Made by a program: the position numbers and the translations under genes
NCBI RefSeq assembly: GCF_000332815.1
Contig: NZ_AOFD01000001.1
Coordinates: 62,001-126,000 of the forward strand
DNA: 64,000 nucleotides
Source of the DNA: Arthrobacter nitrophenolicus
Lineage (GTDB): Bacteria > Actinomycetota > Actinomycetes > Actinomycetales > Micrococcaceae
Direction: 5' to 3'
In this document: positions 18,182 through 28,291 of the stretch, one piece after another
How the letters are laid out: the number at the start of each line of letters is the position of its first letter
Position numbering within the stretch: the first letter of the stretch is position 1
The notes under the pieces: generated by a model
The model's database searches: none
What the model saw: only the letters and a program-made list of their open reading frames with translations
Told to the model about the DNA's origin: nothing

Positions 18182-19507
18182 TTGGCCCTAGTATCAACGC
18201 CAGCCACACTGGAGCAGGCCCTGCCGGTGATGGATAACGCCGAAGTGATGCGCATCCGGAACGACTTTCCGGTCCTCCACCAGCTCGTCAACGGACGTCC
18301 CCTGGTCTACCTGGACTCGGGCGCCACCTCGCAAAATCCCGTGAGCGTCATGGAAGCCGAGCAGGAATTCTATGAGCAGCGGAACGCCGCGGTTCACCGG
18401 GGCGCCCACCACCTTGCCGTGGAGGCCACGGAGGCCTTCGAGGACGCCCGGCAGACCGTAGCTGATTTTGTTGGTGCCGACTACTCCGAGACCATCTGGA
18501 CCTCCAACGCCACCGAAGGCCTCAACCTCATCTCCTATGCGCTGTCCAACGCCGGGCTCTGGGCTTCGCAGGGCCGCGGCGATGCCGGGCTCAGGGACCT
18601 CGCGCTGGCTCCCGGGGACGAGATCGTGGTCACCGAGATGGAGCACCACGCCAACCTCATACCGTGGCAGGAACTTGCCTTCCGTACCGGCGCAACGCTC
18701 CGCTACATCCCCATCGATGATGCCGGAAGCCTCAGGATGGACCAGGCGGCGCAGATCATTGGCAGCCGCACCAGGCTTCTGGCCTTCACCCACGCCTCCA
18801 ACGTCCTCGGGACCATCAATCCGGTCCGCGAACTCGTGGCCCTTGCCCGGTCGGCCGGCGCACTGGTGGTGTTGGACGCGTGCCAGTCGGCACCCCACCT
18901 TCCGCTGGACGTCAAGGACCTGGACGTGGACTTCGCCGTGTTCTCGGGCCACAAGATGCTGGCCCCCACGGGCATCGGCGTCCTGTACGGCAAGCAGGAA
19001 CTGCTCGACATCCTGCCGCCCTTCCTCACCGGCGGCTCCATGATCACCACCGTGACCATGGAGCGCGCCGAATACCTGCCGGCACCCCAGCGTTTCGAAG
19101 CCGGTACACAGCGCATCTCACAGGCCGTTGCCCTGGCCGCCGCCGCCAACTACCTCACGGAAACCGGGCTGGACCGGATCCACCGCTGGGAAGCCGAACT
19201 CGGTGCACGGATGGTCGCGGGACTCGAATCGCTCCCCGGCATCAGGGTCCTGGGGCCTGACGCCGGAAAGGAGCGGATCGGCCTGGCGGCGTTCGACGTC
19301 GAGGGCGTCCATGCCCATGACGTGGGGCAGTTCCTGGACTCCCGCGGAATCGCGGTGCGGGTGGGCCACCACTGCGCCCAGCCGCTGCACCGCAGGCTGG
19401 GCCTGACAGCCACCACCCGGGCAAGCACCTACCTGTACAACACCACGGATGACGTGGACCAGTTCCTGGATGCCGTGTCCGGCGTGCGGGCCTACTTCGG
19501 CGCCTAG
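18182..19507 (+). CDS. sufS: SufS-type cysteine desulfurase
   Basis: A 441-residue class V aminotransferase-fold enzyme that takes sulfur from cysteine for Fe-S assembly. Visible: YLDSGATSQNP near the N-terminus, the PLP-binding lysine in FSGHKMLAPTGIG, the histidine of VTEMEHHANLIPW, and the persulfide cysteine in VGHHCAQPLHRRLG, with the short loop typical of SufS (group II). The start is TTG at 18182 with AAGGAG 8 nt upstream. A longer reading from 18137 would overlap the RNA hairpins. It is followed by sufU, its usual sulfur acceptor. It sits apart from any sufBCD genes in this window. Confidence 0.95.
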   Translation: MALVSTPATLEQALPVMDNAEVMRIRNDFPVLHQLVNGRPLVYLDSGATSQNPVSVMEAEQEFYEQRNAAVHRGAHHLAVEATEAFEDARQTVADFVGADYSETIWTSNATEGLNLISYALSNAGLWASQGRGDAGLRDLALAPGDEIVVTEMEHHANLIPWQELAFRTGATLRYIPIDDAGSLRMDQAAQIIGSRTRLLAFTHASNVLGTINPVRELVALARSAGALVVLDACQSAPHLPLDVKDLDVDFAVFSGHKMLAPTGIGVLYGKQELLDILPPFLTGGSMITTVTMERAEYLPAPQRFEAGTQRISQAVALAAAANYLTETGLDRIHRWEAELGARMVAGLESLPGIRVLGPDAGKERIGLAAFDVEGVHAHDVGQFLDSRGIAVRVGHHCAQPLHRRLGLTATTRASTYLYNTTDDVDQFLDAVSGVRAYFGA

Positions 19508-19528
19508 CCTGACGATGGAAGGTAACCC

Positions 19529-19978
19529 ATGAGCCTTGACCAGCTGTACCAGCAGATCATCCTTGACCATTCCAAGGCCCGGCACGGCAGCGGCCTGGCC
19601 GCGACCGAAGCCCCCGAAGGGGCATCCACCGGGCAGTCCCACCAGCTCAACCCGGTGTGCGGGGACGAAGTGACCCTGCGCCTTGCGGTGGAGGACGGAC
19701 GGATCGCCCAGGTCTCCTGGGACGGGGCCGGCTGCTCCATCTCGATGGCATCGGCGTCGGTGCTCACCGACCTGGCGGAGGGCATGACCGTGGCGGAGCT
19801 GCACGAAGTCATCGACAGCTTCCGGGAAGTCCTGCGCTCGCGGGGAAAGATCCATGCCGATCCGGAGCTGCTCGGGGACGCCGCCGCGTTCGAGGGTGTG
19901 GCCCGCTACGCTGCCCGGGTGAAATGCGCCATGATCTCCTGGGTGGCCGCCGAGGATGCCTTGAACCAGGCAGCCTGA
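19529..19978 (+). CDS. sufU: SufU sulfur-transfer protein
   Basis: A 149-residue zinc-binding SufU that accepts persulfide from SufS. The three conserved cysteines are in NPVCGDEV, DGAGCSIS and ARVKCAMIS, and the Asp after the first Cys is present. The extra loop between the second and third cysteines distinguishes SufU from IscU. It begins 21 nt after sufS with GAAGG upstream, so it is cotranscribed, and it ends at a strong bidirectional terminator. Confidence 0.96.
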   Translation: MSLDQLYQQIILDHSKARHGSGLAATEAPEGASTGQSHQLNPVCGDEVTLRLAVEDGRIAQVSWDGAGCSISMASASVLTDLAEGMTVAELHEVIDSFREVLRSRGKIHADPELLGDAAAFEGVARYAARVKCAMISWVAAEDALNQAA

Positions 19979-19997
19979 CCGCCAGCCCACCAACGCG

Positions 19998-20032
19998 AAA
20001 AGGCTCTCCTCCCGCCGGGAGGAGAGCCTTTT
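19998..20032. terminator. Bidirectional rho-independent terminator
   Basis: AAAAGGCTCTCCTCCC (19998-20013) and GGGAGGAGAGCCTTTT (20017-20032) form a perfect 16-bp stem with a GCC loop and T-runs in both directions, between convergent sufU and the small membrane gene. Confidence 0.95.
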
Positions 20033-20044
20033 GCGCGTTCGAGG

Positions 20045-20266
20045 TCAGGCGAACAGCCCCATGATGCCGATGAGTGCCGTTGCCGCACCGAGCACCATGG
20101 ATACGCTCACCAGCACCACGTGGACGGTAAGGAACTTGGTTGCCTTTCCATCAGCGTCCCGGGCCCGGGGGTCCTTCATGACCCGGCGCAGGAACTGCGG
20201 CCAGACCACCAGGGACCAGACGCCGGCCACGATCAGGACCAGGGCCGCGAAAACCGGCAGTTCCAC
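20045..20266 (-). CDS. Small SCO4848-like membrane protein
   Basis: A 73-residue protein with two predicted membrane helices (FAALVLIVAGVWSLVVWPQF and VHVVLVSVSMVLGAATALIG) joined by a charged loop (RRVMKDPRARDADGK). Pattern and length resemble the uncharacterised actinobacterial SCO4848 family. It is 4 nt downstream of the DUF2505 gene and probably cotranscribed. No function is known. Confidence 0.75.
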   Translation of the reverse strand: MELPVFAALVLIVAGVWSLVVWPQFLRRVMKDPRARDADGKATKFLTVHVVLVSVSMVLGAATALIGIMGLFA

Positions 20267-20270
20267 CGGA

Positions 20271-20768
20271 TCAGTGGCTTTCCAGCCAGGCCTGCGCCTG
20301 CTGCGCCTGCAGGTTCAGCGCCTTGGCCACCATGGGCTCGGCAGCGTCGGCGATCTTGCCGCCCAGGAACGGCACGGAGGACTTGACCTCGCCCTCGAGC
20401 TCAACGCGGGTTCCGCTGGCCTCGGCCACCAGGCGCTGGACGGCGGTGACGTCCACGGGTGCGCCGGCGATCTTCAGGGAAATGTTGCTCTGGCGGGAAC
20501 CGTCTGCCGCGGGGGCGTTCCAGCTTTCCACCTGGGTCACCTTCAGGTGCTCGCCCACGAACTTGCGGGCAATCTCGGGCAGGCGGGTGGTGGGGAGGGT
20601 GCGCACCGAGGTGGCGCTGAAGGCGCCGGCAACGTCACCGTCCACGGTGAAGGATTCCAGGTTTCCGCCCACCAGCTGGCTGACGTGGCGCTGGAAGTCC
20701 TCGTTCACCAGGACAGCTGCGACGCTGTCGACGGAGTGCGGAAGGGAAGTGGTTGCGCTCAGGGCCAT
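20271..20768 (-). CDS. DUF2505 domain protein
   Basis: A 165-residue protein of the DUF2505 family, which has a START/SRPBCC-like fold predicted to hold a hydrophobic ligand. It starts MALSATTSLPHSVDSVAAV and contains the alternating pattern of beta strands (VTQVESWNAPA, VELEGEVKSSVPFLGGKI) with a C-terminal amphipathic helix. The reading frame stays open upstream, but AGGAGGACCC directly precedes the ATG at 20768 and decides the start. It lies in a minus-strand group with the neighbouring SDR gene. The ligand is unknown. Confidence 0.85.
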   Translation of the reverse strand: MALSATTSLPHSVDSVAAVLVNEDFQRHVSQLVGGNLESFTVDGDVAGAFSATSVRTLPTTRLPEIARKFVGEHLKVTQVESWNAPAADGSRQSNISLKIAGAPVDVTAVQRLVAEASGTRVELEGEVKSSVPFLGGKIADAAEPMVAKALNLQAQQAQAWLESH

Positions 20769-20812
20769 GGGTCCTCCTGGGACATTGGGGAACGGATTTA
20801 ACTCAAGACATC

Positions 20813-22318
20813 CTACGGGGTCCCGGCCGGCCGCTCCGCATCGATGAGCTTTTGTGCCGCCCCGGTGATGTTCCGGGCCATCGCCGGGAAGATCAGGCTG
20901 TGGAACGGCAGGACCGCCAGCCAGTAGAGCCGGCCACTGAGGCCCTTGGGGAAGAAGATGGCCCGCTGGCGGTACAGGCTGCCGGAGCCGTCGGGCTCCA
21001 CGGACAGCTCCAGCCATGCCCGGCCGGGTGCCCGCATCTCGGCCCGCAGCCGGAGCAGCCTGCCGCGTTCGATCCGTTCCACCCGCCACCAGTCCACCAC
21101 TTCCCCGGCGGCCAGCATCTTGGGGTGCCGACGCCCGCGCAGCAGCCCGGCCCCGCCGGTGAGCTTGTCCAGCCAGCCGCGCACCTGCCAGGCAAGCGGC
21201 AGGGAGTACCAGCCGTTCCGGCCGCCGATTCCCTCGATGATGGTCCACACGTGTTCCGGGTCCACATCCCCGTGGAAGGTGCGTTCGTCGATGTAGACCG
21301 TGTGGCCGGACCAGTCGGGGTCGCTTGGCAGGGGATCGGACGCCACGCCGGCATTGGCCCAGGTGGTTTCCACCTGCCCGTCCCGTTCCTTGCCCAGTGC
21401 CAGCGCGACGGCGGTCCGGTAGGGGGTCAAGCCGCCGTCGGGCTGGGGGATGTACCGGTCGATGTCATGCTCGCTGGACACGGCGTCGTGCTGCAGGGAC
21501 TGGACCAGGGGGAACGCCATGGACAGCGGGATGGGGGTGGTGAGCGCCACCCACATTCCCGCGAGCTTGGGGGCCGGGACCGGCAGGGCCAGCACCACCC
21601 GGTGGGGCAGGCCGGCCTCGGCGGCGTATTCCTTCATCATCGCGGCGTACGTGAGCACCTGGCGGCAGCCGATATCAAAGCTCCGGTTGATGGGCCCGTC
21701 CAGGGATGCCGCGGCCACCAGATAGTACAGAACGTCCCGCACGGCGATCGCTTCGATGCGGTTCCGGACCCAGCTGGGCGCCGGCATCAGGGGCAGCGTC
21801 TCGGACAGGTGCCGGATCATCTCGAAGGACGCCGAACCGGAGCCGATCACCACGCCGGCCTGGAAGACGATGGCGTCCACCTGGCCGTCAAGGAACACCT
21901 GGCCCACTGCCTCCCTGGACCGCATGTGGGTGGACAGTTCCACACCCTGCGGATGCAGTCCGCCAAGGTACACGATCCTGCCCACCCCGGCATCGGCCGC
22001 CGCCAGGGCCGCGATGCCGGCCATTGCCTTCTCCTTGGCTTCGAAACCCGCCCCGGCAGCCATGGAGTGCACCAGGTAGTAGAAGACCTCGACTCCGTCC
22101 AGCGCCTTGCGCAGCGCGTCGCCGTCGTCCAGGCTGCTTTCCACCACCTCCACCTTGTCCCGCCACGGCACGCCGGCAATCTTGTCCGGGGAGCGGACCA
22201 GTACCTTGACGGTGTGGCCGGCCTCGAGGAGTCGGGGCACCAGCCGGCCGCCGATGTAGCCGGTGGCTCCCGTCACCAGGACTGTCTTGGGGATCTGCGC
22301 TGCATTGGTTCCGGTCAT
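20813..22318 (-). CDS. NAD(P)-binding SDR protein with C-terminal DUF2867 domain
   Basis: A 501-residue two-domain protein. The N-terminal atypical extended SDR domain has the nucleotide-binding VLVTGATGYIGGRLVPRL and continues to about residue 320. The C-terminal DUF2867/SRPBCC-like domain (from about HTVYIDERTFHGDVD to the end) ends in hydrophobic segments (LYWLAVLPFHSLIFPAMARN). This fusion is widespread in actinobacteria; substrate unknown. The ATG has AGGAG upstream. It is divergent from mfd across a 260-nt region with 17-bp tandem repeats, and upstream of another SRPBCC-like gene. Confidence 0.85.
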   Translation of the reverse strand: MTGTNAAQIPKTVLVTGATGYIGGRLVPRLLEAGHTVKVLVRSPDKIAGVPWRDKVEVVESSLDDGDALRKALDGVEVFYYLVHSMAAGAGFEAKEKAMAGIAALAAADAGVGRIVYLGGLHPQGVELSTHMRSREAVGQVFLDGQVDAIVFQAGVVIGSGSASFEMIRHLSETLPLMPAPSWVRNRIEAIAVRDVLYYLVAAASLDGPINRSFDIGCRQVLTYAAMMKEYAAEAGLPHRVVLALPVPAPKLAGMWVALTTPIPLSMAFPLVQSLQHDAVSSEHDIDRYIPQPDGGLTPYRTAVALALGKERDGQVETTWANAGVASDPLPSDPDWSGHTVYIDERTFHGDVDPEHVWTIIEGIGGRNGWYSLPLAWQVRGWLDKLTGGAGLLRGRRHPKMLAAGEVVDWWRVERIERGRLLRLRAEMRAPGRAWLELSVEPDGSGSLYRQRAIFFPKGLSGRLYWLAVLPFHSLIFPAMARNITGAAQKLIDAERPAGTP

Positions 22319-22380
22319 GCTGGCTCCTGTTCGTCCTCAGCGGTTCGGAGCGGCAGCCTGTCCGGACGGCCGCGCCCGTA

Positions 22381-22431
22381 AATCAGTGGCCCTGCTGAAT
22401 CAGCGGCCCCTGTTAATCAGCGGCCCCCCTG
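22381..22431. repeat. Three tandem 17-bp repeats
   Basis: Units begin AATCAG(T/C)GGCCC at 22381, 22398 and 22415, each 17 bp, with only small differences. They lie in the gap between the divergent SDR and mfd genes. Apart from these, the 22319-22579 gap shows only the mfd ribosome-binding site. Confidence 0.85.
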
Positions 22432-22579
22432 CCAGCCTAAGCGCAGGGGCCGCTTCCGGGACTGCCGGGGGCCGGAATGTCGCCGGTGCGCGGTAGGCTG
22501 GAGGTTACCCGGGATTCGCAGCGAATTTCGGGTTTTCGCGTTGCCTGCGATCCCCTTGAACACCACAGGAGCTTCCGCC

Positions 22580-25500
22580 ATGAGCCTTCCCGGCCCGTCC
22601 GCCGCCGGCACATCAACTGCAGGCCCGTCGCTTGATGGCCTGCGGCGCGTCCTCGCCGAGGACCAGACCTTCTCGCGCGTCCGGGCGGAAGCAGCCAGGG
22701 GATTCAGCGTCCGCGGCCAGGACTACCAGATCAGCGCACCCGCCGGGCTGCGTCCGGTGCTGCTCGCCGAGATGGCCGACGGCCTCGCAGCCGCCGGGGG
22801 AGCAGAGTCCGACGGCGGCGGGCCGGGCGTAGTACTCGCCGTCACCGCCACGGGCCGGGAAGCGGAGGACCTTGCAGCGGCGCTGCGCGCCTACCTGCCC
22901 GCGGATGCCGTGGCCGAGTTCCCCAGCTGGGAGACGCTGCCGCACGAGCGCCTCTCGCCGCGTTCGGACACGGTGGGACGGCGGCTGGCCGTCCTGCGCC
23001 GGCTGGCCCATCCGGAGACTTCGGCGGCGGGCCGGCTCCGGGTGGTGGTGGCACCCGTCCGGGCCGTGGTCCAGCCCGTGGTGGCCGGACTGGGTGACCT
23101 GGTGCCGGTCACGTTGAAGGTGGGCCAGGACATCCCGTTCACGGATGTGGTGCGGAGCCTCGCCGATGCCGCCTACGCCCGCGTGGACATGGTGACGCAC
23201 CGGGGCGAGTTCGCCGTCCGCGGCGGCATCATCGACGTTTTCCCGCCCACCGAGGACCACCCCATCCGCGTGGAGTTCTTTGGCGATGAGGTGGACCAGA
23301 TGCGCTGGTTCGCCGTGGCCGACCAGCGCTCGCTGTCAGCCCCCGGAATCCACCATCCACCGAGCTGCATGCGCCGCCCTGCCGGGAAATCCTCATCACC
23401 CCGTCGGTGATGTCCCGCGCCGCGACGCTCAAGTCACAGCTCCCGGCCGCTGCAGACATGCTTGAGAAGATCGCCGGCGGCATCGCCGTGGAGGGCATGG
23501 AATCCCTGGCTCCGGTGCTGGTGGATGCCATGGTCCCGTTTGTGGACCAGCTTCCTGCCGACTCCATCGCCGTTGTGATCGAGCCCGAGAAGGTCCGCAC
23601 CCGCGCCCACGACCTCGCGGCGACCAACGAGGAATTCCTGGAGGCTGCCTGGTCCACAGCGTCCGACGGCGGGACGGCGCCTTTGGACCTCAGCTCCCAG
23701 GCGTCGGCGGCGCTGCACTCGGCCAGCTTCCGCTCGCTCGGCGAGACCCGCGCGTCCTCGCTGGAGCACGGCGTGTCGTGGTGGTCCATCACCTCGCTGG
23801 CCCAGGACGCGGAACTGCTCCCGGAGATCGACGTCCTGAACCTGCACGCACGGGAGCCCCGCGGCTACCAGGGCGACGTCGCGGAGATGATGGACTTCAT
23901 CGGCTCGCACGTGCGCGACCAGTGGCGGATCGTCGTGGCCACGGAAGGCCCGGGGCCCGCCCAGCGGCTCGCGGAACTGTTCCACGACGCCGATATCCCC
24001 TGTGCCCGGGTGGACAGCCTGGACCACGAGCCCCAGCCGGGGATCATCGAGGTGACCACCGCCGCCGTCGGACGCGGTTTCGTCCTGGACGGCCTGAAGC
24101 TGGGGCTGCTCACGGAAGCCGACCTGCTGGGCCGGACCTCCGCAGCCTCCACCAAGGACATGCGGCGGATGCCGTCCAAGCGGCGCAACGCCGTCGACCC
24201 CCTGCAGCTGGTGGCGGGGGACCATGTGGTCCACGAACAGCACGGCATCGGCCGGTTCGTCGAGCTCATCCAGCGCAAGGTGGCCGGCGGTGCCGACGGC
24301 GTGCGCGAATACCTGGTCCTGGAGTACGCGCCGTCCAAGCGGGGCGCGCCGGGGGACCGCCTGTTCGTGCCAACTGACCAGCTGGACCAGGTGACCCGCT
24401 ACGTGGGCGGAGACACGCCGGTCCTGAGCAAGATGGGCGGCGCGGACTGGGCGAGCACCAAGTCCAAGGCCCGGAAGGCCGTCAAGGAGATCGCCGGGGA
24501 GCTGATCCGGCTGTACTCGGCACGGATGGCCTCGCGCGGCCACGCCTTCGGCCCCGACACCCCCTGGCAGCGGGAACTGGAGGAAGCCTTCCCGTACGTG
24601 GAGACGCCGGACCAGCTGACCACCATCAACGAGGTCAAGGCGGACATGGAGCGGGAGATCCCGATGGACCGCCTGGTGTCCGGGGACGTGGGCTACGGCA
24701 AGACCGAGATCGCCGTGCGCGCAGCCTTCAAGGCGGTGCAGGACGGCAAGCAGGTGGCTGTGCTGGTGCCCACCACGCTCCTGGCCCAGCAGCACTACGA
24801 AACCTTTACCGAACGGTTCTCCGGCTTCCCGCTGCGCGTGAAGCCGCTGTCCCGCTTCCAGAGTTCCAAGGAAGCCAAGGAGACGGCGGAAGGTGTCAAG
24901 AACGGCGCGGTGGACGTGGTGATCGGCACGCACCGGTTGCTGTCCAAGGACTTCGAGTTCAAGGACCTGGGGCTGGTGATCGTGGACGAGGAGCAGCGGT
25001 TCGGCGTCGAGCACAAGGAAGCGCTGAAGAAGATGCGCACCAACGTGGACGTGCTGGCCATGAGCGCCACCCCGATTCCCCGGACACTGGAGATGTCCCT
25101 CACCGGAATCCGCGAGACCTCCACGCTGGCCACCCCGCCGGAGGAGCGCCACCCCGTGCTGACCTACGTGGGCCCGTACACGGACAAGCAGACCTCCGCC
25201 GCGATCCGGCGGGAGCTGATGCGCGAAGGCCAGGTGTTCCTGGTCCACAACCGGGTGTCCACCATTGAACGGACTGCGGCGAAGATCCGCGAGCTGGTTC
25301 CGGAAGCCCGGGTGGAGGTGGCGCACGGCAAGATGTCCGAGAGCCGCCTGGAGCAGATCATTGTGGACTTCTGGGAGCGGCGCTTCGACGTCCTGGTGTG
25401 CACCACCATCATCGAGACCGGCCTGGACATCTCCAACGCGAACACCCTGATCGTGGACGGCGCGGACAAGTACGGCCTGTCCCAGCTCCACCAGCTTCGC

Positions 25501-26268
25501 GGCCGCGTGGGCCGCGGCCGGGAACGTGCCTATGCCTATTTCCTGTACCCGTCCGAGAAGCCGCTGGGGGAGGTGGCGCTGGAACGCCTCAAGGCCGTGG
25601 CGGCGCACAACGAGCTCGGCGCGGGCATGCAGCTGGCCATGAAGGACCTGGAAATCCGCGGTGCGGGCAACCTGCTGGGCGGCGAACAATCCGGCCACAT
25701 CCAGGGTGTCGGGTTCGACCTCTACATCCGGCTGGTGGGCGAAGCGGTGGCCGACTTCCGCGGCGAGGCCGAGGAGAAGGCGGCTGAGATGAAGATCGAG
25801 CTGCCTGTCAACGCCCACCTTCCGCACGACTACGTTCCCGGCGAACGGCTGCGCCTCGAGGCCTACCGCAAGCTGGCGGCAGCGCAGACCCACGAGGCGA
25901 TCGACGAGGTCCTCGCCGAGCTGGTGGACCGCTACGGTGAGCTGCCGCTGCCGGCGCAGAACCTGGTGGCCGTGGCCCGGTTCCGGGTGGGCGCCCGCGA
26001 GGCAGGACTGTCCGACGTGGCGCTGCAGGGCAACTTCATCAGGTTCTCGCCCGCCCAGCTGCCGGAGTCCAAGGTCATGCGCCTGAACCGGATGTACCCG
26101 GGATCGCAGGCCAAGCCGGCACTGGACGCGGTGCTGATTCCCAAACCCAAGACCGCACGGATCGGCGGCCGCGACCTGCAGGACGCGGAAATCCTGGAAT
26201 GGGCCGACGGCGTCATCCGCAACATCTTCTCCGACCAGCCGGTCACCGTCGCGCAGACGGGGGCCTGA
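22580..26268 (+). CDS. mfd: Transcription-repair coupling factor Mfd (frameshift at 23357)
   Basis: After repair, about 1229 residues. Mfd displaces RNA polymerase stalled at DNA damage and recruits UvrA. Domains in order: UvrB-homology region (FPSWETLPHERLSPRSDTVG), RNA-polymerase interaction domain (DHVVHEQHGIGRF), and the SF2 translocase with Walker A SGDVGYGKTEIAVRAA, DEEQ box VIVDEEQRFGVEHKE, SATPIPRTL and QLRGRVGRG, then the C-terminal regulatory domain. The frame breaks at GIHH: CATCCACCGAG should be CATCCCACCGAG (PTELHAPPCREIL), a C-run shortened by one. ATG 22580 has AGGAG upstream. Mfd is conserved nearly everywhere, so a read error is far likelier than loss. Confidence 0.95.
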
Positions 26269-26271
26269 CGG

Positions 26272-27087
26272 ATGATGGGAGGACACCACGCCGCGTCGGG
26301 AGCCGCGGCGTGGGTGGCTGTTGCCTCCACAGGGCCGTACACACTTGGCTGGTACCCGCTGGATTCCGCCGGCATCCTGATAGGCGGCCTGGCCACCGCA
26401 GGAACGGCCCTGGTTTGCGACTGGGACCACCGGTCCAGCACCGTGGCCCAGTCCCTGCCGCCGCTGTCCAATGCGATTGCCCGGGGCATTGAGAACGCCA
26501 GCGGCGGGCACCGGCAGGGAACGCATTCAATCCTTGGCGCGGGGGTCTTCGTCCTGCTCGCCGCGCTGGCGTCCCGGTTCCAGCTGGAGACCCCGTGGGG
26601 GCTCCTGTCCGTGGGTGCCGGCCTGCTGTGCATGTTCCTGATCAACATCGCTGCGAAGGCGCTGAAGCTTTTTCCCAAAAGCGGGTTCCTGACCAACTGG
26701 GCCTTCGCGCTGGCCATGGCCGGACTGGTCACGGTGTATGCCCCGGAACAGTGGACGTGGCTTCCCGTGTCCATGCTCATTGGCGTGGTGGTGCACATCG
26801 TGGGCGACCTCATCACCACCGGGGGAGTGCCGCTGCTGTGGCCGCTGGTGGTCCGGCCCCCGAAGCCGCTCCGCAGGGTTCCGCTGCTCCGGCAGGTGTG
26901 GCGGCCCAACGGGGCACTGTCGGTGCCGCTGCTGGGACGGGCCGGCTCCAAACGCGAGTGGCTGGTGCTGATCCCGGTGAGCGCGTACGCCATGGTGGGC
27001 ATGACGGTGGCCGGCTGGTCCATTGCGCAGAGCCAGTGGACACGGGTGGCGGACGCCGCCGTGGCCTGGACCAGGCTCTGGTTCTAG
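26272..27087 (+). CDS. Integral membrane metal-dependent hydrolase-like protein (DUF457/YdjM type)
   Basis: A 271-residue polytopic membrane protein resembling the YdjM/DUF457 family. It has an early histidine pair (GGHHAASGAAAW), an acidic-His motif (LVCDWDHRSSTV), a second (HRQGTHSILGAG), and VVVHIVGDLITTGGVPLLWP, the pattern of conserved D/H residues used to call a membrane metal hydrolase. Helices include FVLLAALASRF, LLSVGAGLLCMFLINIA and WAFALAMAGLVTVY. It begins 3 nt after mfd, so it is likely cotranscribed. E. coli YdjM is LexA-controlled; the link to repair here is only positional. Confidence 0.8.
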   Translation: MMGGHHAASGAAAWVAVASTGPYTLGWYPLDSAGILIGGLATAGTALVCDWDHRSSTVAQSLPPLSNAIARGIENASGGHRQGTHSILGAGVFVLLAALASRFQLETPWGLLSVGAGLLCMFLINIAAKALKLFPKSGFLTNWAFALAMAGLVTVYAPEQWTWLPVSMLIGVVVHIVGDLITTGGVPLLWPLVVRPPKPLRRVPLLRQVWRPNGALSVPLLGRAGSKREWLVLIPVSAYAMVGMTVAGWSIAQSQWTRVADAAVAWTRLWF

Positions 27088-27090
27088 CGC

Positions 27091-27131
27091 ACGAAAAGGA
27101 CCCCCGGACAGCGTCCGGGGGTCCTTTTCGT
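27091..27131. terminator. Bidirectional rho-independent terminator
   Basis: ACGAAAAGGACCCCCGGAC (27091-27109) pairs with its exact complement at 27113-27131 around AGC, with T-runs on both strands, between two convergent genes. Confidence 0.95.
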
Positions 27132-27142
27132 AAAACGGGCTT

Positions 27143-27403
27143 CTAGTGCTCGCCGGCGGAGTCCGAGCGGCCCCAGATGGTCTGCGGAATCCAGAACGCC
27201 AGGGCGAACAGCACCAGGCAGGCGGCCATCGGCCAGGGGTTGCCGAGTGTGAGGAAGGACAGCGAGTAGATCGCCCCGAAGAACAGCGCCATGATGCTCA
27301 CGAACAGCACGATGCTTCCGGAGAGCTTGTTCTCGTTCTGCGGGGTCCGGACAGTGCGCTGGTCCGATGAGTCCTGGCCGGACGCGTTAATCTTGCTGGA
27401 CAA
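27143..27403 (-). CDS. Small hypothetical membrane protein
   Basis: An 86-residue protein with a hydrophilic N-terminus (SSKINASGQDSSDQRTV) and two membrane helices (SIVLFVSIMALFFGAIYSLS and WPMAACLVLFALAFWIP). The start is TTG with GAGGA upstream. I do not recognise a family. It follows deoC in the same direction after a 55-nt gap. Confidence 0.7.
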   Translation of the reverse strand: MSSKINASGQDSSDQRTVRTPQNENKLSGSIVLFVSIMALFFGAIYSLSFLTLGNPWPMAACLVLFALAFWIPQTIWGRSDSAGEH

Positions 27404-27458
27404 TTTCGTTCCTCCTCGGCCCCGCAGGGCTCAATCTGTGGCGGCGTCCGGCCCGCAG

Positions 27459-28175
27459 TCAGTAGGCGGCTGAACCCTGTTCACCCTTGACGATGGCAAT
27501 GCCGGAGCTGGCACCAATACGTGTTGCACCAGCAGCAATCATAGCCTGCGCGTCGGCCAGGGAGCGCACGCCGCCGGAGGCCTTGACACCGAGGTCCGGG
27601 CCGACGGTCCTGCGCATGAGGGCGATGTCCCCGGCCGTGGCGCCGCCGCCGTTGAAGCCCGTGGACGTCTTCACGAAATCGGCGCCGGCTTCAACGGCTG
27701 CCTGGCAGGCGAGGACCTTCTGGTCGTCCGTGAGCATTGCGGTCTCAATGATCACCTTGAGAATGGCGCCGCTGGCGTGCACCGCCTCCGCCACGGCACT
27801 GATGTCCTCGGTGAGTGCGCCCTTGTCCCCGGCGCGGGCGGCCGCGATGTTGATGACCATGTCCACCTCATCGGCGCCGTCAAGCACCGCGCCGCGCGCC
27901 TCGAACGTCTTGACGTCCGTGGGCGTGGCACCCAGCGGGAAGCCGACCACCGAGCAGGTGAGGACGCCCGAGCCTTTGAGGGCATTCTTGACCGTCTTGA
28001 CCCAGATCGGGTTGACGCACACTGACTTAAAGCCGTACTCGGCCGCCTCCGCGCAGACCTTCAGGACGTCCGCCTCGGAGGCTTCGGGCTTCAAAAGCGT
28101 GTGGTCGATGTAGCTGGCAATGCTTCCGGCATCAGCGGCGGCTGGCTGAACGGAAGGGGTGGCTTCGTTGCTCAT
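27459..28175 (-). CDS. deoC: Deoxyribose-phosphate aldolase
   Basis: A 238-residue class I aldolase that splits 2-deoxyribose-5-phosphate to glyceraldehyde-3-phosphate and acetaldehyde in deoxynucleoside catabolism. The Schiff-base lysine is in [22 protein letters not shown] and [13 protein letters not shown] are also typical. The ATG has GGAAAGGA upstream. An 18-bp tandem duplication lies in its promoter region. It fits functionally with the purine nucleoside phosphorylase and sugar-phosphate mutase about 8 kb away. Confidence 0.97.
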   Translation of the reverse strand: MSNEATPSVQPAAADAGSIASYIDHTLLKPEASEADVLKVCAEAAEYGFKSVCVNPIWVKTVKNALKGSGVLTCSVVGFPLGATPTDVKTFEARGAVLDGADEVDMVINIAAARAGDKGALTEDISAVAEAVHASGAILKVIIETAMLTDDQKVLACQAAVEAGADFVKTSTGFNGGGATAGDIALMRRTVGPDLGVKASGGVRSLADAQAMIAAGATRIGASSGIAIVKGEQGSAAY

Positions 28176-28209
28176 GATGGTCCTTTCCGGGGGGCCTTGT
28201 GGGCCCTGG

Positions 28210-28245
28210 CACGTCCTGGAACTCGGTCACGTCCTGGAACTCGGT
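28210..28245. repeat. 18-bp tandem duplication upstream of deoC
   Basis: CACGTCCTGGAACTCGGT occurs twice without a spacer (28210-28227 and 28228-28245), 35 nt before the deoC start. It could be two binding sites or replication slippage. Confidence 0.9.
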
Positions 28246-28291
28246 TCGGCACCATCTTGTCACAGCCGGGACACCGGCAAAGTGCGGCCTG

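Noticed and set aside
23350-23370. Programmed frameshifting in mfd
   Set aside because: No slippery heptamer or downstream structure is needed, and the same kind of one-base homopolymer loss recurs in unrelated genes, so a read error is simpler.
23434-26526. A 1030-codon open frame antisense to mfd
   Set aside because: High GC content makes long antisense frames common. The composition is Gly/His/Arg/Val-rich with no domain, and mfd on the other strand is conserved throughout.
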